NCBI RefSeq assembly: GCF_000002985.6
Contig: NC_003284.9
Location: 14,074,001-14,138,000, forward strand
Origin: Caenorhabditis elegans
Lineage: Eukaryota; Nematoda; Chromadorea; Rhabditida; Rhabditidae
Direction of reading: 5' to 3'
DNA: 64,000 nt
Shown one piece after another: positions 11,409-23,063 of this stretch (the first letter of the stretch is position 1; each line of letters starts with the position of its first letter). The notes beneath the pieces were generated by a model. That model was not told the origin of the DNA and did no database searches. It saw nothing but the letters and a program-made list of their open reading frames with translations. A program made the translations under genes and the position numbers.

Positions 11409-14400
11409 ATGTGTGAGTTCGAAATTATTGTAACCAGTAACAATCTGAATGCCTCTTTTGATAACATTTAGCTGATTACAGTTTATAGCCAACATAATTG
11501 TATTCAGGGATTTTTTGTGTCTTTCTAATTCCAATCATCACACATGCAATTGATAGTTCAAATGATGACATGGACTATGAAATCAAGAAAGGCAATTGTA
11601 CCTGTGAAGAAGAAGTTTATGAGGCAACTATCGAACATGGAATCATCAAATCACCTCACTACCCGAATTCACAAAGTTGCGATGGAAGATGTGTCTACAT
11701 TGTTAGTAAATTAGAGAATGTGATTGGAGTTAATAAATGTTAACTAGCTATAGATACTTCCACATCCCAACAAAACCGTTTCTCTTTACACATCGTCGTT
11801 TGAAATCTCCAGTCGGGCAAGTCTCATCGTTTACAGTCTGCTCGAGGAAAATGGTGAAAGAATTCGTATTCCGCATGCAAAGTAAGTTGTATCTTGTTTT
11901 AAATTAGAATAATAATTCAATAAAAATTAATTAAGCTCATTATTTTTTAAACTGCCTGTGAAAGGAGACCTATGTTCAGTTTCCTGCAATATATAATTGA
12001 AAAATACATGCTTGTGGGATCATCGTGAGATCAATTAGTCATATTGAGAATGCAAAAAAAAGAAACAATGAAAAAATTATGTTCCGTACAACAAAATTCT
12101 GTGCAAAACAGAACACGGCCAAGATATGAGAGTAGAGTTTTAAAGGAATTCGGTCTGCGTATAAGGGAATATCTTTTATACATTCGTTATAGATTTTAAT
12201 GTAGAAAGTTAAACCGAAAAAAGCGAAGATCCCATGTCAAACTGTCCCATTTTTATGTAATCTACAAAAAATGCGGTAATTTTTTGCATAGAAAAATGTG
12301 GCGTCAGCACGCTCTTAACCATACAAAATCTTGTGAGAAGTCTGCGTCTAAGTTTCCGGATTTTTGGTAGATCACACGGAATTGGGACATTTTGACGCCA
12401 TGTCAGATTTCACAAATAGGAGATACTATTTAATGGCAAAAACTGGATATCATACTATTAGAAAAAAGGTGTTTTTGATGCATAATGTTTCGATTTGAGT
12501 GTTAATAAAATTATGACACAGAAAATCAAATTTATTAACGCTAATTGATTTTTCTCAGAATTCGCCGACCGGAAAACTATTTCTACTCTTTTAGTGAAAT
12601 GTCGTTCCCGAGCTTTGTTTCGGCAAAAAATGCTGGGTTTGAAGTGCATTTTATAAGTCACAGAATGACTCATTTTACCAGCTTCAAAATTTCGTTTGAT
12701 CGAAACTACGGTACCTTTAAACTTGATGTCTGTGATACTTAATTTTATGACGTTTCAGAATATGACGAAGTTTGCGGTTATCCTATTGTAGACATAGGAA
12801 TGGATGAGACCCTGGTGCAACTTGACCATGCGTTTCGAGCAGCTTCAGGTTCAGTGATAAAAGTGTTGTTGGCTTTTGTAGATTTAATTATATATGTATA
12901 TGTTGAACTTAAATTTGAATTAATTTATTTTTAGGTTGTGTCTTCATGCTGCGTCCAAAATACCCAGATCTTGACGAAGAAGATGAAATGGTTATAAACA
13001 TAGGCTACAGCATAGAAACTATTGCTTCCATAAGAACACGCGATGAGAATGGAAAACTTACATTTGGACAGCTGTGAGAAAAAAAAATTTAAAAAAGAAA
13101 ATTTGAAAATCACTTCATATTCTTCAGAACTAGTGGGCCCCGTTCGGTAGTGACAAGTGCTCATTTTGTTCAAATTATTTCCCACAAAACAGAGAGGACA
13201 AATGGACTGTACAAAATGGAGAAGATCACAGCAAAAATAATCAAAAGAGGTTATTTCTAATCAGAAATGTATAATGAAAATTTGAAAAAATATATACATT
13301 TGACAAAACATGCATCAACGAAACTTAAACAGCAGTTTTCAAAAAGTTTAAAAATAAATTCCAGGATGTGACTGTGGCGCGGGCGAATTTCTCATTGGTA
13401 ATAACAATCAAACATCTGTTTCAATACATTCACCCGGCTGGCCAGACTTGTATTGCCCACAACGAAACTGCAAGTACTCCATTAAACCCTTCAATTCTGG
13501 GGTTGATAATGACAAAATGGCAATTTTTGAAGTTCACGTTAAAGCGATTATTGGTACTGGTGATAGTTTCACCATTGCTCATTCGGATGAACTTATCAGG
13601 CAGGATTCGATTTTTTTTTCTTAATTTTTGACACTTTTTTTGTTAAGATCTGTAGCGTACAAAGAGGTTGCTGAGCATTATGATACAACGTTTGTTGTTA
13701 AACAACAAACTCTCTTAATATCCTATCAGTCCGAGGATAAATACTATCGGCGATTTTTTGAAGTAAATGTGACTCAGAAAATGATAGATCCCGGTATGCA
13801 AAACATCATTTTCGTTGGCGATTATACATAAAGCTGAATTTTTCAGATTGTTCCTGTAACTTTTTCAATGATAAGACTTTTAGCAGTGAGGGAAAAATGT
13901 TGAACCTCTCTTTCCCAGCACATTGTGCCTATATTTATTGTCACTTCCAATTCAAGGATTCCGTAAGTATTTGTTTCTGATTAAGTTTTTAATATCAAAT
14001 GTCAAAAAAATTAAAGGAAAGATTTATTTTCAATCTCACGAGTCCCGTTTGAGTATCTTTATTCACACAAAATTTTTGATATATTTTTTTAATGCCTGGA
14101 CTAAAAAAAAAAGTAAAAAAAACTTTCACGTGTCAATTAAAATTTAAATATTGAGTGTGAAACGTAGAAAAATTGTAATAAAACGAAAGCCATAATTGCA
14201 GAGACAAAGTCAGATTCATGTAGTTTTCTTTTACCATACAGATGTGCAGTAAAAGTACTCATAAGTTTTGTTTCTCTTAAAATGGTAGGTTAGGAAGGCT
14301 AGGTAGGATAGGCAGGCTATGAAGGCTAGGTAGTCTAGGTAGGCTAAGTAGGCTAGGTAGGCTAAATAGGCTAGGTAGGCTAGGCAGGCTATGCAGGTTA

Positions 14401-15696
14401 GGCAGGCTAGGTAGGCTAGGTAGGCTAGGTAGGCTGGGTAGGCTAGGTAGGCTTGGTAGGCTAGGTAGGCTAGGTAGGTTAGGTAGGCTCGAAAATCATA
14501 AATACCGCGGTAAAAATAGGTATTTCTTTCAATTCAGCGTTCTTATTCTCCTGGATCTGTTCTCGATTTTCAACTAAAGGGAGCTGTGGAAGGGGACAAA
14601 GTGATTATTAAAGATGCACGTCATGAGGAAACGTAGATGATTCAGGCAAACATGCAAACGTTCAAATAAGGATTTTGCAGATACCAGAGCACTCAACTCA
14701 ATCGTATGAATCGTTATGATGTATTCAAGGAATCTGAATTTACATTCTATAGGAAACATTTACCGTCGGAGGGAAATGTAGAGGTATTTGTCAACTGGAC
14801 ATTGACTAAATCTGGTTAGTTTTCAAAGTAAACTTTTTGTTTCAACTTTTCAAAAACAAGTGTTTTAACATTCAATTTATTGACAGGAGGATCTTGTTTA
14901 TCGCTAATGAAACTTTCGGTTGATGTTGACAAACCGTTGATTATTATAAGTCCAAGATATCCAAGTGAATATGCAAACAACGAGAAGTGTAAATTTTTAA
15001 TTCTTGCGCCTGATCAGTGAGCTACTGGATTGCGGTAAAGCTTAACAAAAATATATTTTCTAGTTGTCGTTTAACTTTGAGTATTGATGAGATCAGCTTG
15101 GAGAATTTTCATGATTTCGTTTTCATATACGATGGGAATAGCACCGATGGAAAATTGATTAAGAGGCAAGCTTCTAGTGTTTTTGAACAGTTGGAAAATA
15201 ATCTTGAATCTTAGATTTTTCTACCATTTGATAGGGTCATTAAATATAACGTATTTCTAAATTAAAAAAAACAATCTTTGTTTTAGATATACCTCTCATA
15301 TAACCCACGAGGTCCTGAATATCTCATCGTCTTCTGTTCTCATAATGTTTCAAACCGATCAGAGTATTAGTGACCGAGGATTTCATATCACAGCAACTGC
15401 CCATTATCTACGAGACTTATATGATGGAGATAATTCACTCACATATGCACTCATTGCTCTTGCCCTCGTTTTCATTATTGCAATTTTGCTGGTGATATAT
15501 GTCTACGAAAAGTACCTTGCGAAAGATGCTCCTCGCATTGCAATTGCACACGGGGCAGGTGGTGGAGATAATTTTGAGTAAGGTTTTTTTGGAAATTTAA
15601 AATTATATTACTGTACTGTGAAAATAGTATGTACTTTGTGATTTCAGAGCGGCAAGGGACGAAAGAAATTTGGGAAGAGATCATACTGCACTCTAA
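11409..15696 (+). CDS. Multi-CUB-domain single-pass membrane protein
   Basis: Sixteen exons: 11409-11412, 11508-11701, 11754-11881, 12559-12710, 12759-12848, 12935-13073, 13128-13249, 13365-13599, 13648-13793, 13847-13962, 14538-14632, 14681-14814, 14887-15016, 15064-15165, 15287-15577 and 15648-15696, encoding 708 residues. The 4-nt first exon (ATG plus T) gives the signal peptide MWIFCVFLIPIITHA. About five CUB-like units follow (for example GIIKSPHYPNSQSCDGRCVY, SIHSPGWPDLYCPQRNCKY, IIISPRYPSEYANNEKCKF). After these come a membrane helix (ALIALALVFIIAILLVIYVY) and a cytoplasmic tail of about 40 residues. CUB units mediate extracellular protein contacts. Each unit carries a phase-2 intron at an equivalent place, and two of these (after 13599 and 15165) use GC donors. 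The first exon is the least certain part. Poly(A) signal near 15740. Confidence 0.82.
12233..12402. mobile_element. Inverted-repeat MITE in a CUB-gene intron
   Basis: Left arm (12233-12276, CATGTCAAACTGTCCCATTT...) and right arm (12356-12402, ...GGGACATTTTGACGCCATG) are imperfect reverse complements of about 45 bp, with a central segment of about 80 bp. It lies in intron 3 of the CUB gene. Non-autonomous DNA element inferred from structure. Confidence 0.6.
14285..14489 (+). repeat. 9-bp minisatellite, unit AGGCTAGGT
   Basis: About 21 imperfect tandem copies of AGGCTAGGT with point variants (AGGCTAAGT, AGGCTATGC, AGGTTAGGC), inside intron 10 of the CUB gene. Confidence 0.93.
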
Positions 15697-16388
15697 TTTT
15701 GAAAACATTTTTGGTAAATTGCAAATAACTTGTACTACAAATAAAAGTTATTTCATTTTTCAAATAACGTTTTATGTGAAGAAAACATAGGCTTTGAAAC
15801 TCTTGCTTAAAAATTCAGACATTAGTTTTAACCACTCTTTCTTCTATCTTACTCGCGCACCTACAGTCAAACAACAGGTGTTGTACATTTTTTTAAAATG
15901 AAATTTCAATAAAGTAAAAAGTAATGGAATAAATGAAAGGTGCGTAAATTTACACTGTGAAAACACCTGACACCGGTGTCACGTCATAAAAGCGGTAAGA
16001 ATGCATGTGGCAGACACTTGCTCTTAAAAAAGTACCGACCGATTATGGAACATACAGAGTAATATAGGAAAAAGAAAACATGATTAATAAATATGCAACA
16101 ATATTACGGTAAATTTAATTTTACGTGCAATAGATTATAATTGAAAGTATGGGGATGTACCACATAAGTACCTTTTTCAAACAATTTTTTGTCCAAAATT
16201 TATTCTTGCAAAAATCTCTTCCACGTTCATTTTTGGGTTTTTGATTGCCAATGACCAAGCGGACAGCTGCGTCTGTTCGGTGTAGGTAGCCATGTCAGAG
16301 AAACACTTTGCAGTCCCTGGTCATTTTTCATCCCGCCGTGAGTGTTTTCTTCACTTCTGTTCTCTTCTTCCAGCTTTAGCAAAATACT
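15697..16388. other. Intergenic between CUB and DSL genes
   Basis: Contains the CUB-gene poly(A) site and the presumed promoter of the DSL gene. No gene or repeat recognised. Confidence 0.45.
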
Positions 16389-19300
16389 ATGAGTCTTCTC
16401 CTATTGTTTCTTTTCAATGTTTTCATTAATGTGCGTACGCATGGAAACACGGAAATTCGAATACAATCGGGAATCTCAGTTTATGTCAGAGTGCACTTTT
16501 GCACTTACTCCACGCGGTGTTCTTCACCTTTATGGAAGAACATAATACCTTTTGAAGTAATACCAGAGTTTCCTTTTGTATTTGAAGAGTATTTCACTAG
16601 GCCCACTCTGCCAAACGTCATATTTACCATTAGCATATATGATATTAATGATGAGGGTAAGCTCTGCTACATATTTCAAGGTATACATAGTATTGTCAGT
16701 TAAGAAACGGTTCAAAACTGCTAATTTAATGCTAGAATGTGAAGCAACTTTTGAAAGTTTCTTATTTACATACAGTCAAAAATGGCAATTTTGAAAAATA
16801 GGCTCAGTACCTAAACTTCGACTTTGAAAAATGTTCAAATGTTGGATGTTTAAGTATGGTATTTCATTCTGTTATTTTACAGAGCCGCTGGGATTGGAAC
16901 AAATTGTCGTACCCCTGACACGGCATTTTTCAAATTTTACAGTACATACAAAAAACGATTCATTTCTACATTTTGCTGTGAGAAATGTCTGTGATGAGTA
17001 GGCTCAAACATGTTAGCTATTCAAATTTTCTAATTTACAGAAATTGGAGAACACATTCGTGTTCTATATTTTGCAAAGACAGATCGGATTCCAAATTTAA
17101 ATGTGACGATGATGATGGATACAAGTGTGCGCCTGGGTATAGTGGGCCGAATTGCGATAAAGGTTCGAATACAAAACCCCGAATGAAAACTGTATAATAC
17201 TTTTTCAGTAGATTGTCCGTTCAACTGTCATAATCATGGGAGCTGTGAAGTTCCTGGAAAATGTATGTGTTCTCAAGGTTTTTTCGGAACGTACTGTGAA
17301 TATTGCAAGCCTTCAACTACTTGTAAACATGGTGCAGTGTTAGTAAATGAACTTGGGTGCCATCCTTACACTTGTCGCTGTTTTGAAGGATACGCTGGAG
17401 ATAATGGCGACAAAGGTAAGTAATATTGGTTTTCAAAAAAAAGATAAAACCTGAGAATTTACAGTAATTTGCAACAGAACAAAAATAGAACGGCGAGAGA
17501 AATTAAATTTGTCCAGACAAAAAACAAAATAAGTTTTGTTTTTCAAACATGTAACATTTGTCTTTCAGATGACGTTTGCTATTATGCAAAACCATGCCGA
17601 CATGGAAATTGCGTATCCAATGTTACAGTTTCTGGAGGATTTGAGTGTATATGCCCCAAAGCTTTTGGTGGCCGACGATGTGAAAAAAGAATAGCACGAT
17701 GGGATTGCAGTGATGAAGGTTATTGTCAAAACAGTGAGGGTTTATTTTATTTTAATAGCATCTGTTTAATCGTTCAGTATATTCACCTAATGATTTTATG
17801 CTTAAACTAAATGTTCATTTTCAGAAGGAGTATGCTCATTCGTTGATGGTATTAGCAGATGTAGATGTGCAGTTGGTTTTACAGGAAAGCATTGTGAAAG
17901 GAAAACTGCAAAAACGTGTTTGAAAAAGAAATGTCGGGAGGGATTTATATGTATAATAGACAACAAAAAAACAGGAACAATGCCTTGCTTCAATTACTCC
18001 AAAACCTCGTCTCCGTCGGGATCTCATGCCCGAAGAACTTTCTCAACTTCGTGAGTCCAGGAAGTTCTGTTATGAAGAAAACATGAAGGCCGGCAAGTCA
18101 GTTTACATTATGAAAGATATCGGGTACACGAAAAACCCCAAACCTAGGGATTTTTATGCAGCTCAACCTACTGCTCTCTAAATTCTCATCCATTTTCTCG
18201 CTCTACCACCCAAACCAATAGTCCAATCTTGAATTGTTCTTATTCTTCTTCATCTTCCCCTCTCTCTACCTCATTACCGGTATGTTCGACTGACAAGATT
18301 GTTTTACATACTTTAAAATTCTCTCTGGCAAATGTTAGAGGTGTGTCTGTTTTGCCTAAAATAATCATGCTTAAAGAATTCTTCTCCTCTTCTGACATAG
18401 ACATCCTTCTACTTACGGAAACATTTTTAAACAGCTCAGTTCCAACTAGCCTCTTCTCTACCGCAAACATATCCTTCATTAGATTAGATCGTAACACTGA
18501 GCTTCATTCTAAAGTGTCTGGAGGCGGGATTGTCATAATGCACAAGTCCTCCATTAACGTATCTCTTCGAGATATTAATCTCGAAAAGCACTATCCCAAA
18601 CATCGCTGCGAAATCCTTGCAGTCGATATTTTATCTTCAGATCCCTCTCATCCCCCATTAACTATAGTCCTTATTTATAGACCTCCTTGTTGTTCGGCCG
18701 CTGAAAACATTGCACTTTGCACACATCTTGAAGCCTATATCCCCCTCTCCAATATTATTCTCACTGGGGATCTCAATTTTGCTTTAATCGAATGGTCAAA
18801 TAACACTACATCAACGCATCCCTTTTCCCTTTTTCTAAGCTCTAACAACCTTTCACAAAAAGTTAGGTTTCCCACGCGTATCTCTAGAACTTCCAGTAAC
18901 ATCCTTGACCTAGTTACTTGCTCTCCCGACGTATCCGTTCTTGACCTCTCCCCACGTCCTGCCGTTTTAAACTCTGACCATCTTTCGGTAGAGTTCAAAA
19001 TCCCACTTCATCCATCCTATCATAAACCAATAATAGGAGTTTCTTCCCAACCCGCCACCCCCACTAAAATTTTTGACTACAAAAAATGCAATTTTCCTCT
19101 ACTCAACTCTGACCTTTCTCGCGTTAATTGGGATTGGGAATTCAGCGCTTTCAAAACGGTTTCCGAAAAATATGAGCATCTTCTTACTATCCTAGAAAAT
19201 CTCTTGACATTACACTGCCCCACAAAATCTCCCAATTTAGGCACTTCTTCAGCACCAGCTTCCAATTTACTTCGCAAATTAAAACGACTGAGAAAAAAGA

Positions 19301-21490
19301 CCAACAAGCTCCTTCTCTCTAGAAATTCCCCTTTTGAAACTATAAAAAATGCCCAAGTCAAATATCGAAAACTCTACCGCCAATACAGAAAATCAGTAAG
19401 GTGTTTTGAAAATGATATAATTAACAACTCAAACTTTTCCAAAGTAAGGCGTCTCATCAATAGCCGCCTCAAAATACAAGAAAAAGTTCCAGCTATTCTC
19501 GTTGACAATAAACCGATTGTCAATGATTCCGATATAAGCGAAGTATTTGCCAAAATCTTTGCCTCTCAATTCTCGCCTGAGGGCAACCTGTCTCCCAACA
19601 TTATAGACCGATCTCTTTGACTGACCCATTTGCTCGGATTATGGAACGCATCATTTGTTCTCGTATCCGCTCTGAATACTCTCATCTGCTCTCTCCCCAT
19701 CAGCATGGGTTCCTCAACTTCAGAAGTTGCCCTTCCTCTCTAGTGCTCCATCTCACTTTATCACTCGATCCTCAAAAATGAAAAATCTCTCGACATTCTC
19801 TTTTTTGACTTTGCGAAAGCATTTGATAAAGTATCTCACCCAATCCTCCTAAAAAAAACTTGCCCTGTTTGGACTAGACAAACTTACATGCTCTTGGTTC
19901 AAGGAATTCCTGCACCTCAGAACGTTTTCAGTTAAAATCAATAAATTTGTCTCAAGTAATGCTTACCCCATTTCCTCAGGCGTCCCCCAGGGCTCCGTGT
20001 CTGGCCCCCTTCTCTTTATACTATTTATAAATGACTTGTTGATCGACCTCGAACCTGATATCCACGTCTCATGCTTTGCGGACGATATAAAAATTTTCCA
20101 TCATAATCCCTCTACGCTCCAAAATTCGATTGACACTATAGTCAAATGGTCAAAGAAAAACAAACTTCCTCTTGCCCCTGCCAAATCTTCTGTCCTCTCT
20201 CTTGGATCCCGTAACTCCAACCACACGTATAGAGTGGATAATGTCCCCATTCTTCCATCCTCCACAGTCCGCGATTTAGGTCTTATCACAGATTTTAAAT
20301 TAAACTTTGAACCTCATTTTATAAAAATTAGCTGCCTAGCCATGCTAAGGGCTAAGCAAATTCTCAAAGCGTTCTACTCTAACTCCCACAAGTTTTATAG
20401 CCACTTATTTAAAACATACGTTGCCCCCATCATAAACTATTGCTCTGAGATCTACTCCCCTTCCCCCAACTCCTCACTCTCTGCCATACTTGAAAAACCG
20501 CTTAGGACCTTCACCAAACGCGTCCTGCAAAGGTGCAACGTTAAATTCACCTCTTACGAAAACAGACTGTGCATCATGGAACTATTCTCCACCAGACACA
20601 TTAGAATTAAAGCTCAAATGAAACTATTATATAGACTTCTTACTGGTTCTACTCATTTCTCTAAATTAACTCAGTTTGTCAAGTTCTCTAATTCCAATAG
20701 GAGACCCATGATGCTGGTTAGGAAAGACACATGCACCTCTCATTTCTTTGCCAAATCCATTCCTATTTGGAACAATCTTGTCAAAAATATACCGGTATTT
20801 CTCTCCCCCTATCAGTTTTCAAACTTTCTCGATCTCAATATTCCCCGGTATTAACTTTTATCCGCTGGTTCTCTTTGACTTCTAATTGATCTCTTCTACC
20901 ACATTACCCTCTCTCTCCTTTCCCGTCCCAAACTCGAGACGTACTTTTTCTGAGTTAGTCTCGTTTTACCGTTTTATTTAACACTCAAAATTCAATTGTA
21001 CAATTGTAAATTGCATTAGTTATGTTAAATAAATCAATCAATCAACAAACGCCCTTTGTGTGTTAACAGTATCACCCCTGGTCCGTTTGTTACAATAACG
21101 TCGCAGACGCAGTATAAAATTTATTACGGGTAAGTTAATGGTTTTATTTTGAATTTTAATAGTTTTGAGATATTGAAAATATTAACTTTTCCGATAGTTT
21201 TCATGATAATCAGATCATAACACCGTCGTCGATAGTACAAAATGATTGTCTCAAATTTTAAGAATATATCACTGGAAAGTCAAAAACTCAAAAATAAATC
21301 TGCTTCAGTCTACGTCGCAAGCTGTGAATGAAACTTCTACAAAAATTTACTATGTACAGACACCACCTGAAGGTAACATGTATACTAGTAAGCAAAATTA
21401 ACAACACGATAATTTTCAGAAGTTTATCCGTTTGAAGTAGACGGTGAAACAGAAATCGATGATGGAAACGAAACCGAGCCTGAGGAATGA
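16389..21490 (+). CDS. DSL/EGF Notch-ligand-like protein, one coding exon split by a LINE
   Basis: Exons: 16389-16656, 16883-16997, 17041-17162, 17209-17415, 17569-17739, 17825-about 17984, [LINE], about 21055-21129, 21198-21234, 21309-21372 and 21420-21490. Without the LINE these would encode about 429 residues in one frame. The product starts with a signal peptide (MSLLLLFLFNVFINVRTHG). A MNNL-like region follows (to about residue 125), then a DSL domain (NWRTHSCSIFCKDR ... GYKCAPGYSGPNCDK) and about four EGF-like units with regular Cys spacing. It ends in a Ser/Thr-rich acidic tail. No membrane helix is visible, so a secreted DSL ligand is likely. DSL proteins bind LIN-12/GLP-1 (Notch) receptors. 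The reading frame enters the LINE at ...DNKKTGTMP and reaches a stop soon after. The gene may therefore be a pseudogene, or may splice around the insertion. All downstream exons keep frame and splice sites. Confidence 0.75.
18229..19620 (+). pseudogene. LINE ORF2 N-terminal part: AP endonuclease domain
   Basis: 463 open residues. Endonuclease motifs appear in order: NVRG near the start, LLLTETFL (catalytic Glu), VLIYRPP, ILTGDLNF (Asp/Asn pair) and VLNSDHLSVEF (SDH). All key residues are present. The frame ends at TGA 19618-19620, just where fingers of the reverse transcriptase should begin, and the sequence resumes in the middle of the RT. This implies an internal deletion plus frameshift. 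Confidence 0.85.
19621..20854 (+). pseudogene. LINE ORF2 C-terminal part: reverse transcriptase, frameshifted
   Basis: RT motifs are readable across frames: ARIMERII and LSPHQHGF, then DFAKAFDKV (first catalytic Asp), SGVPQGSVSGPLLFILFINDL, and CFADDIKIF (the FADD active site). At least one frameshift lies between about 19700 and 19997; 19997-20854 is open for 285 residues including the thumb-like C-terminal region. The domain between the endonuclease and RT motif 1 is largely missing. Not capable of autonomous transposition. Confidence 0.82.
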
Positions 21491-22390
21491 ATGGTAAACA
21501 TTAATTATTGAACTTTTTTGTTATGTGTAACTGTTATTTCTAATAAAACCCTGCAAATTTTGAATTGAAACTATAATTAAAAAGTTTACAAACAAGTGCG
21601 GCAGATGTTTGTTTCTAGAAAAAATTCATACAAATATCACAAAAAACTACTTATTTAATTGGTATACGCTTCAAAAATCCATGGCAATATATGATACTTT
21701 TCAAAACCTTTTGTGTCCGTCCTGAAAAAATTGAACATTTTATGTCAACACTTTATTAAAGAAAAAATGCAATAGACACATTATGACAATTTTTGAAGAA
21801 CAGACAAAAGCGTGATGACTCTTCTACAGGGTCAGGATAGTTTTCTACTACATAATGAGGGGGTGCAGAACAATTAACTATTACTTGGTGATCACTACTA
21901 GTTAAACGGAATGATTTGGATCGAAATCCCAGTTTATAAAAAAATATCACTTTTTGATTGTGAGTTTAAACACGAAAAAGAATGAATTGCATGGGAGAAG
22001 TAGATAAATGAAAATATGAATGACGTCACGAGGCTTGAATTGAAACGTTACAAATTAGCTATCGAAGTGATTAAAAATATTTTTAGCAATTCGAGATCGG
22101 TTTTTAAACTAAGCAATTATTGCACATAGTTCAATCCCGTTAGAAAAAGGAATGTTGAAAAAAACGGCTCTAGTTTTGCAAATCGGAAAGATGTGTGGCC
22201 AAGTCGATTTCCTTGTAGTTGCGCGGCTGTTTGCACGCGTCGATCTCCTTATTACGTTTTCTCTTATGGCTTTTTTTGACATGATGAGATCTGGAAATAT
22301 ATATTTGTTTTATTCGAATTGTTTTTTTAAATGTTTTCTTAATTTCTTTTCATTTGGGGTAATAGTCAAAATGTAGTTTTTGTTGGCCAT
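21491..22390. other. Intergenic, no gene seen
   Basis: AT-rich, with the DSL gene 3' end near 21545 (AATAAA). I see a possible alternative terminal exon for the minus-strand gene at about 21715-21725 but cannot support it. Confidence 0.4.
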
Positions 22391-23041
22391 AAAGGTAGTG
22401 TAGCGCCAGTGGGGATTTTGTCTAAATCAGGGGTGTGCGGCAAATTTGCCGATTTGCCGAAAATTGCCGACTTGCCGAGCTCGGCAATTTTCAAAAAAGT
22501 AGATTTGCCGAATTTGCCGAGCTCGGCAAATTTCGAAATTTGCCGCACACGTCAAAAATTTGACAGTACAATTTTGATTAAAACTATTGATTTTTTAGCC
22601 AAAAATTTAGTAAAATGACACGAAATTGAGCTATTTTGATGCTTAAACAGACATACTACGCGGAACTTATTCAGAAACCAGATGTGTGTTAAGAATTCAG
22701 TAGTTTTGGTGCTCCAAAAAACATAAAAAATATCAAATTTTTCCGAGTTTGTTAAGCACGGCGAATTTGCCGAATTTGCCGAATTTGCCGAGCTCGGCAA
22801 ATTTTGAAAAACCAGCAATTGCCGATTTGCCGAGCTCGGCAATTTTTTCCATTTGCCGCACACCCCTGGTCTAAATACACTTATAATGATACAAAATGAC
22901 CAAATATCATAATAAAACATTAAAGTATAAAAAATGTAGGAAACATTTTTTGGTAGACTTCTAAAATCATGAGTTGTTGCGAAAACTGAGTAACTGTCAC
23001 TTTTTGTTATCACGATATCCACTGGCACTACTGCACCTTTA
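22391..23041. mobile_element. Outer MITE with AAAGGTAGTGTAGCGCCAGTGG terminal inverted repeats
   Basis: Left end AAAGGTAGTGTAGCGCCAGTGG (22391-22412) and right end CCACTGGCACTACTGCACCTTT (23019-23040) are imperfect inverted repeats. The same terminus occurs at 1-77. It contains a second, younger element at 22428-22868. Confidence 0.7.
22428..22868. mobile_element. Non-autonomous hAT-like MITE of TTTGCCGA repeats with 8-bp target duplication
   Basis: The ends are perfect inverted repeats: CAGGGGTGTGCGGCAAAT at the left and ATTTGCCGCACACCCCTG at the right. They are flanked on both sides by GTCTAAAT (22420-22427 and 22869-22876), an 8-bp target-site duplication. The interior is built of short GAATTTGCCGAGCTCGGCAA inverted motifs. 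8-bp duplications and CAGGGG termini are hallmarks of the hAT superfamily (established); the class assignment is inference. Confidence 0.8.
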
Positions 23042-23063
23042 AAACTATTTCAGCGTTAAATAC

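Larger units (their letters stand above)
17987..21052 (+). mobile_element. LINE (non-LTR retrotransposon), CR1/Jockey-like, 5'-truncated and defective
   Basis: The element has the last about 62 codons of an ORF1 (ending FYAAQPTAL then TAA at 18181), an AP endonuclease region, a reverse transcriptase with breaks, and a 3' end of short AATC-type repeats (AAATCAATCAATCAAC). There is no poly(A) tail; a short-repeat 3' end is typical of CR1-like LINEs. The 5' end is truncated within ORF1. The family name is not assigned; the clade is inferred from motifs and tail. Confidence 0.85.

Noticed and set aside
11498-11743. Start of the CUB gene at a TTG at 11498
   Set aside because: The TTG lies inside the polypyrimidine/acceptor TTGTATTCAG; a 4-nt ATG exon at 11409 with a GTGAGT donor gives a clean signal peptide.
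14285-14489. CRISPR-like array
   Set aside because: Pure tandem repeats without spacers in a eukaryotic intron; the same holds for the other satellites.
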